A stretch of 32,287 bases of DNA from Bacteroidia bacterium (GTDB lineage Bacteria; Bacteroidota; Bacteroidia; Flavobacteriales; Flavobacteriaceae): positions 1-32,287 of the forward strand of contig JAUIGC010000018.1 in assembly GCA_030429835.1 (NCBI GenBank). Reading direction: 5' to 3'. Below the pieces are notes generated by a model. It made no database searches and was not told where the DNA came from. It worked only from the letters and a program-made list of their open reading frames with translations. Position numbers and translations under genes: made by a program. Within the stretch, counting starts at the first letter, position 1; every line of letters starts with the position of its first letter. This document shows positions 25,814-31,966 of this stretch, piece after piece.

Positions 25814-26381
25814 CCTAATTTTTTTTGTAATCCTTTTAGGGACATTTATGAACGCCCAAAATAAATATGAAAGGGAATATAGAATTAGAAAAACTCAATT
25901 TCCATCTGCGGCCGTGCAACTTATAGCAGAGAAGTTAGAAGATGCCAGACGTATAAAATTTTATCGCGAAACAGATAGCGCCAAAGTTAGTTATGAAGTC
26001 AAATTTAAAAAGGACAGGTTATGGTATAGCGTTGAGTTTGATGAAAAAGGAGTACTGGAGGACGTTGAAATTTTAATCAAAGAAGTGGACATACCCGAAG
26101 AAACATTCCTCAAAATCACCGATTATCTTAGCAGTTCCTTTACTAAATATCGCATTAAAAGAATTCAGCAACAATACCCAGCTACCCCCAAGGAACCATT
26201 GGACAAAACAATCAATAATGCATTTCAAAATTTGATTTTGCCAACCATTAACTATGAAATCATGGTAGGGGGTAAAAAGGATGTTGGTTATTATGAATAT
26301 GAGTTGCTTTTTGGGTCGGATGGTAGTTTCAAGAAATCAAGGAAGTCCTTACCTCCCAATTATGACCATGTCCTGTATTAA
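25800..26381 (+). CDS. Secreted PepSY-like protein of unknown function
   Basis: The 193-aa protein starts at ATG 25800, inside the end of tag, with a signal peptide (MKKYSLIFFVILLGTFMNAQ). The mature part resembles a tandem of PepSY-like beta-alpha repeats: SAAVQLIAEKLEDARRIKFY with VSYEVKFKKDRLWYSVEFDE, then a second half from TFLKITDYL to YYEYELLFGSDG. These are weak resemblances, so family assignment is tentative. An alternative start seven codons upstream would precede the signal peptide and is less likely. It overlaps both neighbours by about 14 bp, indicating a tight three-gene unit with tag and the DUF2490 protein. Periplasmic location is inferred. Confidence 0.7.
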   Translation: MKKYSLIFFVILLGTFMNAQNKYEREYRIRKTQFPSAAVQLIAEKLEDARRIKFYRETDSAKVSYEVKFKKDRLWYSVEFDEKGVLEDVEILIKEVDIPEETFLKITDYLSSSFTKYRIKRIQQQYPATPKEPLDKTINNAFQNLILPTINYEIMVGGKKDVGYYEYELLFGSDGSFKKSRKSLPPNYDHVLY

Positions 26382-27060
26382 GAAAACGACCATACTGCTT
26401 TTTCTCATTTTCTCGATGGTACCAACAATACACTGGGCACAGGATAATCTTACGGGCTATTGGAATCCGCAAGTGGCCATCAATTATGACGTTACCCCAA
26501 ACTATTCCCATAATTTTTCTATTGAAAACCGCTCCTTTTTTTATAGGGATTCCGACATTCAACTTACTGTTAGACAGATGGATGTCAATCATTTTTCAAA
26601 TCTCAAGACAAGGGACAACGAGAGTGTTGGCTTTGGAATAAAATACAGACTTCGGAATATGTTCAATAATGAAACGAACAATGAACTAAGGCTAACCCAA
26701 CAATTCAATGTCACCTTTAAAAAAGGTAGCTTTCGATATGGAAACAGATTTAGGACGGAACAAAGGATTACCCGTGAAAATACCGTACACAGATTTCGGT
26801 ACCGTTTCGCTGTGGATTTTCCATTGATGGGTGAAAAATTGGATGTTGGTGAACCCTATCTGGTCATTTCTACAGAATCCCTTTTGAGTGCAGGAAAATC
26901 CATGACCCCAGAATACGATCAAAGGATTACACCAAAACTTGGTTGGGTCCTTAGCCCAACGACCAAATTTCAAATAGGAGGAGAATACCGAGCGGAAAAC
27001 TACACCGGGAGTTTAGAAAATGAACTCTTCTTTTTAACTGAACTTGTACTAAGCCTTTAA
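26362..27060 (+). CDS. DUF2490 family outer-membrane-like protein
   Basis: The product (232 aa from ATG 26362; ATG 26368 is also possible) starts with a signal peptide (hydrophobic core ILLFLIFSMVPTI, cleavage near WAQ/D). It continues with alternating polar and hydrophobic strands such as NFSIENRSFFYRD, VGFGIKYRLRNMF and FQIGGEYRAENY, which suit a transmembrane beta-barrel. The pattern W-P-x-V-A-I-N-Y followed by these strands fits DUF2490. The frame is open further upstream (to 26281), but that part lies inside the preceding gene and would place the signal peptide internally. It converges on aat with a 12-bp overlap. The function of the family is unknown. Confidence 0.8.
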   Translation: MTMSCIKKTTILLFLIFSMVPTIHWAQDNLTGYWNPQVAINYDVTPNYSHNFSIENRSFFYRDSDIQLTVRQMDVNHFSNLKTRDNESVGFGIKYRLRNMFNNETNNELRLTQQFNVTFKKGSFRYGNRFRTEQRITRENTVHRFRYRFAVDFPLMGEKLDVGEPYLVISTESLLSAGKSMTPEYDQRITPKLGWVLSPTTKFQIGGEYRAENYTGSLENELFFLTELVLSL

Positions 27061-27711
27061 CTGTTCCATAAAGGATTCCCGGGATACTTCCTTAGCGCCA
27101 AGGCTGGCCAAATGGTCCGTATACAATTGGCAATCTATAAATCGGTACCCTTTTTCCTGTAAATCCTTTGCTAAATGAATAAAAGCGAACTTTGATGCGT
27201 TGGATCTTTTACTAAACATACTCTCACCACAGAATACATGACCCAAGTCTACGCCATAAAGACCGCCTACTAAATTTCCGTTCTCCCAAACCTCATAGGA
27301 CTTGGCAATCCCTTTTTTATGCAAATTGTTATAGGCATTCTTCATTTCTTTGGTAATCCAAGTACCATTTTGACCCTCTCGTTCAATGGAGGAACATTGT
27401 TCCAAAACAGTTTCAAAACAAGTGTTTATAGAAATGCTAAACACTTTCGAATTTATGACCTTCCGCATACTTTTTGAGACCTTTACCTCATCAGGGTAGA
27501 GCACCATCCTTGGGTCTGGGCTCCACCACAGAATTAGAGAATCCTCATTAAACCATGGAAAAATGCCACTTTTGTAAGCCAATAACAATCTTTCGGTAGA
27601 AAGGTCCCCGCCCACGGCCAAGAGCCCTTCATCATTGGCATTTTCCACGGGTGGAAAATATAATTCGTCCGTTAAGAAGTATATGGAATTTTCACCTCTT
27701 CCCGATTTCAA
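27049..27711 (-). CDS. aat: Leucyl/phenylalanyl-tRNA-protein transferase, TTG start
   Basis: Aat transfers Leu or Phe from tRNA to N-terminal Lys or Arg of proteins, marking them for ClpAP/ClpS degradation (N-degron pathway). The 220-aa product contains the family core: YFPPVENANDEGLLAVGGDL (17-36), the SGIFPWF and WWSPDPRMVL motifs, and late GGLYGVDLG and GESMF segments. No ATG exists near the start: the first Met is at residue 68. TTG 27711 is therefore the likely initiator, with an in-frame stop 12 bp upstream of it. Its end overlaps the DUF2490 gene. A terminator lies between it and DUF3127, so it has its own promoter, which was not identified. Confidence 0.93.
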   Translation of the reverse strand: MKSGRGENSIYFLTDELYFPPVENANDEGLLAVGGDLSTERLLLAYKSGIFPWFNEDSLILWWSPDPRMVLYPDEVKVSKSMRKVINSKVFSISINTCFETVLEQCSSIEREGQNGTWITKEMKNAYNNLHKKGIAKSYEVWENGNLVGGLYGVDLGHVFCGESMFSKRSNASKFAFIHLAKDLQEKGYRFIDCQLYTDHLASLGAKEVSRESFMEQLKA

Positions 27712-27743
27712 TTTTTTATTTTAAGTTACTAAAATGAATAAAA

Positions 27744-27783
27744 ACAAAAAAACTTGTTTAACTTTTTAAGGCCAAACAAGTTT
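27744..27783 (-). terminator. Terminator of the DUF3127 gene
   Basis: AAACTTGTTT (27750-27759) and AAACAAGTTT (27774-27783) form a perfect 10-bp stem. The minus strand continues with a run of seven T's into TGTTTT. It lies 34 bp beyond the DUF3127 stop. Confidence 0.75.
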
Positions 27784-27816
27784 CATTAACCGGTTATACT
27801 GAACTATCCCAAAAAT

Positions 27817-28191
27817 TTAAAAAGGAAGGTCGTCGTGATCTTCTTCGTTAAGATTGTCTGCGGGTTCAAAGGCTTCCATAGGTGGCACAGGAGGCATTCC
27901 CTCGGGTTGGGACGCTTGTAGGTTTTCTATCCTCCATCCTTGTATGGAATTGAAGTATTTGGTCTCTCCCTGTGGATTTGTCCATTCCCTACCTCTTAGG
28001 TTGATGCTGATTTTTACATCTTGACCTAAATTATAATTGTTCAACAAATCACATTTATCCTGAACAAACTCGACCATGATATGTTGAGGATATTGTTCTT
28101 CTGTGGTCACTACCACTTCTCGTTTTCTAAAACCGTTGTTTCCAAACGTTTTAGTATCTCCAATCATTTTAATTTTACCTTCTAGTTCCAT
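27817..28191 (-). CDS. DUF3127 protein with SSB-like acidic tail
   Basis: This small cytosolic protein (124 aa) has a DUF3127 (OB-fold type) domain, about residues 1-90: MELEGKIKMIGDTKTFG, FRKREVVVTTEE, and VKISINLRGREW with YFNSIQGWRIE. A flexible Pro/Met-rich linker follows, and the end is acidic: EEDHDDLPF. That tip resembles the DDDIPF tail with which single-stranded DNA-binding protein recruits replication and repair enzymes. A nucleic-acid or repair link is therefore plausible but unproven. An exact -7 box is found upstream. It is divergent from the histidine kinase gene. The ATG at 28191 opens the domain and is well supported. Confidence 0.85.
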   Translation of the reverse strand: MELEGKIKMIGDTKTFGNNGFRKREVVVTTEEQYPQHIMVEFVQDKCDLLNNYNLGQDVKISINLRGREWTNPQGETKYFNSIQGWRIENLQASQPEGMPPVPPMEAFEPADNLNEEDHDDLPF

Positions 28192-28216
28192 CTTAATACT
28201 CTTTTACTACAGAAAC

Positions 28217-28224
28217 CAAAAGTA
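28217..28224 (-). promoter_or_regulatory. Candidate -7 box for the DUF3127 gene
   Basis: The minus strand reads TACTTTTG, an exact TAnnTTTG match 25 bp ahead of the ATG; no -33 box was recognised. Confidence 0.4.
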
Positions 28225-28315
28225 AACAAAATGAGCGGGGAATAAAACTGTAGGTCCATCAATACACAACAAATATTTACATTTTAGGTTATCTTTAATA
28301 GAACAAAATTTTTGG

Positions 28316-29464
28316 ATGAATTTTAGTCCTAAGAACAAGACTTCCAATATATTCCTGGTAATTGGCTCCTTTATTGTGGTAAGCCTGATTCTATGGAACA
28401 CGAATAGTTTTTTTAAGACTTTTAAGGAAGAAGAACGTTTAAAAATGGAGATTTGGGCCACGGCCCAATCAGAATTCCTGCAATCGGCGGAAAACGTGGA
28501 TCTGGGGAGTCTACATTTAAAGGTGTTTCAAAACAATACCTCAACGCCCATGATCCTTATAAACAAGGACAGCTCCATCCGCGTGAACAACATTCCGCCT
28601 GAGCTCGCTGCGGATTCCCTGTATATCTCCAAAAAATTACGACAATTCCAGGACGAAAACATACCTATTTCCATAGACCAACAAGGGGAACATTTGGCAA
28701 CCCTGTATTATGGAAATTCTGAAGTTTTGAACAAATTGAAGTTCTACCCCATCGCCTTACTTTTGATCATCCTACTTTTTGGGGCCGTCATTTATTTCTT
28801 GTTCAAGACCAATAAGGCCTCGGAACAAAATAAGCTTTGGGCCGGTATGGCAAAGGAAACCGCACACCAAATTGGAACCCCGCTTTCCTCCCTTCTTGGT
28901 TGGAACGAAATATTAAAAACCGAAAATATTAATCCGGACATCACCAAGGAAATCGAAAAGGACATTGCTCGCTTGCAAACAATTACGGAACGTTTTTCCA
29001 AGATAGGTTCCCTTCCCACTCTTGATAAATGCGATATCGTAAAAGAGACAAGAAACGCCTACGATTATCTAAAAAGGAGGAGTTCCAAATTGATTCATTT
29101 TTCATTTAATTCCCATTTGGACAGCACCCCTGTATTATTGAACAGATCCCTCTATAATTGGACCATAGAGAATCTGGTCAAAAACGGTATCGATGCAATG
29201 AAGGGCAAAGGAAGCATCGCCATTGAGATAGTGCCCAATGGAAAATTCGTGAACATTCTTATAGCCGATACCGGTCATGGAATCTCCAAAAGTAATTTTA
29301 ATACTATTTTTAACCCTGGAGTAACTACGAAAAAACGAGGGTGGGGCTTGGGCCTATCCCTTGTTAAAAGAATTGTTGAAGAATATCATAACGGAAAAAT
29401 AAAAGTGCTTTCCTCAGGAAAAGAAGGAACAATCATGCAAATCACACTTAAAGTACATCAATAG
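28316..29464 (+). CDS. Orphan membrane sensor histidine kinase
   Basis: The product (382 aa) has two transmembrane helices (about 11-28 and 145-163) bounding a periplasmic sensor region of about 115 residues. The kinase core begins with the H-box AKETAHQIGTPLSSLLGW, with predicted phospho-acceptor His184. It continues with the N-box WTIENLVKNGIDAM (about 282-295), the G1 box DTGHGI (318-323) and the G2 box GWGLGLSL (342-349). No HAMP domain is evident. There is no response regulator next to it. Instead, a zinc-ribbon membrane protein starts 2 bp after the stop. The signal sensed is unknown. ATG 28316 precedes the first helix directly. Confidence 0.9.
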   Translation: MNFSPKNKTSNIFLVIGSFIVVSLILWNTNSFFKTFKEEERLKMEIWATAQSEFLQSAENVDLGSLHLKVFQNNTSTPMILINKDSSIRVNNIPPELAADSLYISKKLRQFQDENIPISIDQQGEHLATLYYGNSEVLNKLKFYPIALLLIILLFGAVIYFLFKTNKASEQNKLWAGMAKETAHQIGTPLSSLLGWNEILKTENINPDITKEIEKDIARLQTITERFSKIGSLPTLDKCDIVKETRNAYDYLKRRSSKLIHFSFNSHLDSTPVLLNRSLYNWTIENLVKNGIDAMKGKGSIAIEIVPNGKFVNILIADTGHGISKSNFNTIFNPGVTTKKRGWGLGLSLVKRIVEEYHNGKIKVLSSGKEGTIMQITLKVHQ

Positions 29465-29466
29465 TC

Positions 29467-29823
29467 ATGGCAAAGGAAAAACTTAAAGTAATTAAGGAAG
29501 CAGACCTAACCAATAATTGTCCCGAGTGTTTTAATCAGGATTTAAAGCTCACTTTTTATCAAAAGCATACTTACGGTGCCTTCTTCCATAAGACCACCAA
29601 TGAAATAACGAACCAAATAGTGTGCAGAAAATGCAACTCCATGATTTACCCCGTAAAATGGACAGACGATATTGAACGGATGTTCGATTACTATCAAAAG
29701 ACCGTGGTTCCGGAAAGGAAATCAACAAAACCAACATTCCTATTTTTTATAATCCTTTTGTTGATGATCGCGGTTGTGGGTATTGGAGTCTACTTCTTTC
29801 TGGGAGGCACCATTAAAGTTTAG
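29467..29823 (+). CDS. Zinc-ribbon, C-terminal tail-anchored membrane protein
   Basis: The 118-aa protein has a four-cysteine zinc-ribbon-like module: NCPECF (Cys18, Cys21) and VCRKCN (Cys53, Cys56). A single hydrophobic helix near the C-terminus (about 90-112) would leave the ribbon in the cytosol. No known family is recognised. It starts 2 bp after the histidine kinase stop, so the two are surely cotranscribed. A modulator or output partner of the kinase is an inference from position alone. Its end overlaps the convergent HIT gene by 11 bp. Confidence 0.72.
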   Translation: MAKEKLKVIKEADLTNNCPECFNQDLKLTFYQKHTYGAFFHKTTNEITNQIVCRKCNSMIYPVKWTDDIERMFDYYQKTVVPERKSTKPTFLFFIILLLMIAVVGIGVYFFLGGTIKV

Positions 29824-30202
29824 AAGCGATGGCTTCGGCTACCTTTTTGAATTCTTCTTCCGATAATTTTACCTTATTTTGAAATGTGGCGTCTTGCATA
29901 GAATTTAGTGGAATCAAATGCACGTGAACGTGTGGTACTTCCAGACCGATGACCGTTAAACCCACCCTTTTGCAATCCATTGCCTTTTCAACGGCCTTTC
30001 CTACTTTTCTGGAGAATGCCATTAACCCCATATAGGTTTTTTCATCCAAATCCAGGATTTTATCTACCTCCACTTTGGGTATGCAAAGCGTATGCCCTTT
30101 GGCATTGGGATTGATATCCAAAAACGCCAAATAGTTCTCGTCCTCTGCAATTTTATAACAGGGTATTTCGCCCTGAATGATTTTAGTAAATATGGTTGCC
30201 AT
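29813..30202 (-). CDS. HIT-family nucleotide-binding protein
   Basis: This cytosolic protein (129 aa) of the histidine triad superfamily hydrolyses or transfers nucleoside phosphoramidates or related nucleotides. The defining HVHVHLIP motif (about residues 91-98) is intact, as are the N-terminal IFTKIIQGEIPCYKI and the FLDINPNAKGHTLCIPK segments. The length is standard. The ATG at 30202 is followed directly by the fold. The DUF6090 gene and its flanking palindromes lie upstream on the same strand, between this gene and greA. The in vivo substrate is not deducible. Confidence 0.92.
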   Translation of the reverse strand: MATIFTKIIQGEIPCYKIAEDENYLAFLDINPNAKGHTLCIPKVEVDKILDLDEKTYMGLMAFSRKVGKAVEKAMDCKRVGLTVIGLEVPHVHVHLIPLNSMQDATFQNKVKLSEEEFKKVAEAIASKL

Positions 30203-30246
30203 GGTTTTAATTTTTAAATAAAAGTATGATGGTTTAATTTAAGTCT

Positions 30247-30378
30247 TAACGGTTGGGCTATGATTTCGTTGCGGCGATTTCCGGCAGGAAATTGTCGGTA
30301 AGAAATCGGGCTCTGTTAATGGTTTAAAAGTTTAAATTTAGCAATAAACAGCAATGAATTATAGCCATTGTTGTGCTT
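30247..30378. repeat. Long imperfect palindrome bordering the DUF6090 gene (attC-like)
   Basis: The arms are GGCTATGATTTCGTTGC (30256-30272) and, inverted, GCAATGAATTATAGCC (30351-30366). They differ by two substitutions and one bulged base. Inside is a small hairpin GATTTCC/GGAAATT (30276-30282 / 30287-30293) with loop GGCA, plus a second pair GATTTC/GAAATC (30262-30267 / 30302-30307). The right edge ends in CCATTGTTGTGCTT (30365-30378), whose inverted copy lies upstream of the gene. The layout resembles integron attC sites, but there is no direct evidence of recombination here. Confidence 0.6.
30365..30378. repeat. Inverted repeat, copy downstream of DUF6090
   Basis: CCATTGTTGTGCTT, 4 bp past the DUF6090 stop. 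It is perfectly inverted relative to 31142-31155, so the two copies bracket the gene. Confidence 0.8.
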
Positions 30379-30381
30379 TCG

Positions 30382-31119
30382 TTATTTGTTATTTAAGAAT
30401 TGTTCTATTCTCTTGTTAAGTGTATATGCTCCTTTCTTACTTAGTTGTAATGGCCTTTCTATAGAATAGGTATAAGTTAATTCTTGGTTAATTAAACTAT
30501 GAAATTCATCGGTTTTTAATTTTTTTAAAATTCTTGGAATTTCAATAGCATTAATACTATCTGGATATTTTGAATTATATACTTTGATTCCATTTACATA
30601 AGTGGCATAATCACTTCTTATATTTCTCAAATATTCCTCTAAAAAATCCTTAGTGGCGTAATATTGTACTATTAGTTCTCGTATACTGTCATTGGATATT
30701 AAACTTAAATTTCCTGTACTAACCAATTCACTGTAAGTTCTAGTGGAACCTGTAAAAGATGCCCTACTATTTATTCCGCCAAAACCAACATTATTTATAA
30801 AGAGAAGTGTATCCGTTGGACTAAAATTTCCCATCACATAGTTTCTTGCCAGTTCTAAACATTTAATTTTTTTTTGTCTGTTATTGAACCAGCCTCTTTC
30901 AACAGACAGAGAATCATTGATAATTTCCTTATTTAGATTTGACAAGTATTTATTTTCCTTTTCTGTATTTTTTCTGTTTTCGTTCCAATTATTTATCTGC
31001 AATGCTATTAGAATTCCAATAACCACAAGAACAATTTCTCCAATTGCGTATTTTACATATTTTCCAGTTTTCCCTTCTGAAAGCAAGTTTTGACGAATTT
31101 TTCTAAAGAATTTTATCAT
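30382..31119 (-). CDS. DUF6090 family single-pass membrane protein
   Basis: The 245-aa protein has the characteristic N-terminus of this Bacteroidota family: a short basic tail (MIKFFRKIRQNLL...) then GKYVKYAIGEIVLVVIGILI with one transmembrane helix (about 28-43) and the INNWNE motif. The remaining about 200 residues are extracytoplasmic or cytosolic and lack other known motifs. The function is unknown. Hand counts give about 27% GC for 30541-30720, against about 50% in a sampled stretch of the neighbouring HIT gene. It is bracketed by inverted repeats and lies between greA and the HIT gene, so acquisition as a mobile cassette is suspected. Confidence 0.85.
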   Translation of the reverse strand: MIKFFRKIRQNLLSEGKTGKYVKYAIGEIVLVVIGILIALQINNWNENRKNTEKENKYLSNLNKEIINDSLSVERGWFNNRQKKIKCLELARNYVMGNFSPTDTLLFINNVGFGGINSRASFTGSTRTYSELVSTGNLSLISNDSIRELIVQYYATKDFLEEYLRNIRSDYATYVNGIKVYNSKYPDSINAIEIPRILKKLKTDEFHSLINQELTYTYSIERPLQLSKKGAYTLNKRIEQFLNNK

Positions 31120-31141
31120 TGATTAATGGTTGGTCATAATG

Positions 31142-31155
31142 AAGCACAACAATGG
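31142..31155. repeat. Inverted repeat, copy upstream of DUF6090
   Basis: AAGCACAACAATGG, the exact inverse of 30365-30378, 23 bp ahead of the DUF6090 start. Confidence 0.8.
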
Positions 31156-31181
31156 TATATGGTAACAAGTTACTATATTCC
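31154..31181. repeat. Short inverted repeat upstream of DUF6090
   Basis: GGTATATGGTAAC (31154-31166), 2-nt loop, GTTACTATATTCC (31169-31181): 13-bp arms with two mismatches, overlapping the end of the 14-bp flank copy. It could be the shortened counterpart of the long palindrome at the other end of the cassette-like unit. Confidence 0.55.
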
Positions 31182-31299
31182 TATTTTACATGTAAGATAC
31201 TTATTTTCTAATGTTCATAAAGGATACCAAAAGAATAGCATAGTATTTCCATTGAGCTAGTGAACTAATTCTCCATAATCTTTCAGAAAAGAAATCAGC
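31182..31299. other. Intergenic stretch between DUF6090 and the greA terminator
   Basis: About 118 bp of AT-rich DNA. Apart from the palindrome edge at its left and the greA terminator at its right, nothing recognisable was seen. Confidence 0.5.
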
Positions 31300-31334
31300 A
31301 AAAAAAATCCCACCATAATAATTATGATGGGATT
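31300..31334 (-). terminator. Terminator of greA
   Basis: AATCCCA (31306-31312) pairs with TGGGATT (31328-31334) and CATAA (31314-31318) with TTATG, with one mismatch, closing a 3-nt loop. The minus strand ends in a run of T's (plus-strand A run 31300-31307). It lies 23 bp past the greA stop. Confidence 0.75.
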
Positions 31335-31356
31335 CCAATTAGGTGATTCTAATTTA

Positions 31357-31833
31357 TTATTCCCGTGTAATTTCGAGAATATCGAATTTCATGGTTCCGT
31401 TGGGAACGGAAATCTCGGCTGTATCTCCAACGCTTTTCCCCAACAATCCTTTACCAATGGGGGAGTTCACGGAGATTTTACCCGATTTTAAATCGGCCTC
31501 ACTCTCAGCTACCAATTTGTATTTCATTTCCATACCATTGGTCTGGTTCTTCAGTTTTACGGTGGAAAGTACAAGCACTTTGGAGGTATCCAATTGGGAT
31601 TCATCTATGAGTCTTGCATTGGCCAATGTAGCCTCCATTTTTGAAATTTTCATTTCCAAAAGACCCTGTGCTTCCTTCGCCGCATCATATTCGGCATTTT
31701 CTGACAAATCGCCCTTATCCCTGGCTTCTGCAATGGCTTGGGAAGCTTTGGGACGCTCTACATCCCTCAAATAATTCAATTCTTCCTTTAGCTTTTTTAA
31801 TCCCTCTGCTGTATAGTATGATACGTTACTCAT
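31357..31833 (-). CDS. greA: Transcription elongation factor GreA
   Basis: GreA rescues backtracked RNA polymerase by stimulating cleavage of the 3' end of the nascent RNA. The product (158 aa, standard length) has the N-terminal coiled-coil domain with the tip motif ARDKGDLSENAEYDAAKE; the acidic tip residues Asp42 and Glu45 are present. The C-terminal globular domain contains ISVNSPIGKGLLGKSVGD. The ATG at 31833 is clear. It has a terminator after its stop and a -7 box with a possible hairpin in its leader. It is divergent from the Rieske-like lipoprotein gene. Confidence 0.95.
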   Translation of the reverse strand: MSNVSYYTAEGLKKLKEELNYLRDVERPKASQAIAEARDKGDLSENAEYDAAKEAQGLLEMKISKMEATLANARLIDESQLDTSKVLVLSTVKLKNQTNGMEMKYKLVAESEADLKSGKISVNSPIGKGLLGKSVGDTAEISVPNGTMKFDILEITRE

Positions 31834-31909
31834 TGTGTCGTCGTTTTATAAATAGCAAAATCCTCTATAACAGCCGTTTCCATACGACTTATTTAGAGAG
31901 GATTTAACA

Positions 31910-31917
31910 CAAATATA
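31910..31917 (-). promoter_or_regulatory. Candidate -7 box for greA
   Basis: The minus strand reads TATATTTG, an exact TAnnTTTG match. The leader would be about 70 nt and begins with a possible hairpin, AAATCCTCT (31858-31866) / AGAGGATTT (31897-31905). A -33 box was not found at the usual spacing. Confidence 0.4.
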
Positions 31918-31926
31918 TATAATTTT

Positions 31927-31940
31927 ACGCAAATTTGCGT
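31927..31940. promoter_or_regulatory. 14-bp perfect palindrome between greA and the lipoprotein gene
   Basis: ACGCAAATTTGCGT is fully self-complementary. It sits just upstream of the greA -7 box and 26 bp before the lipoprotein ATG, a typical position for a dimeric regulator's site. No factor is assigned. Confidence 0.4.
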
Positions 31941-31966
31941 TAGCATTCCCCAAACATTAACAGGAC

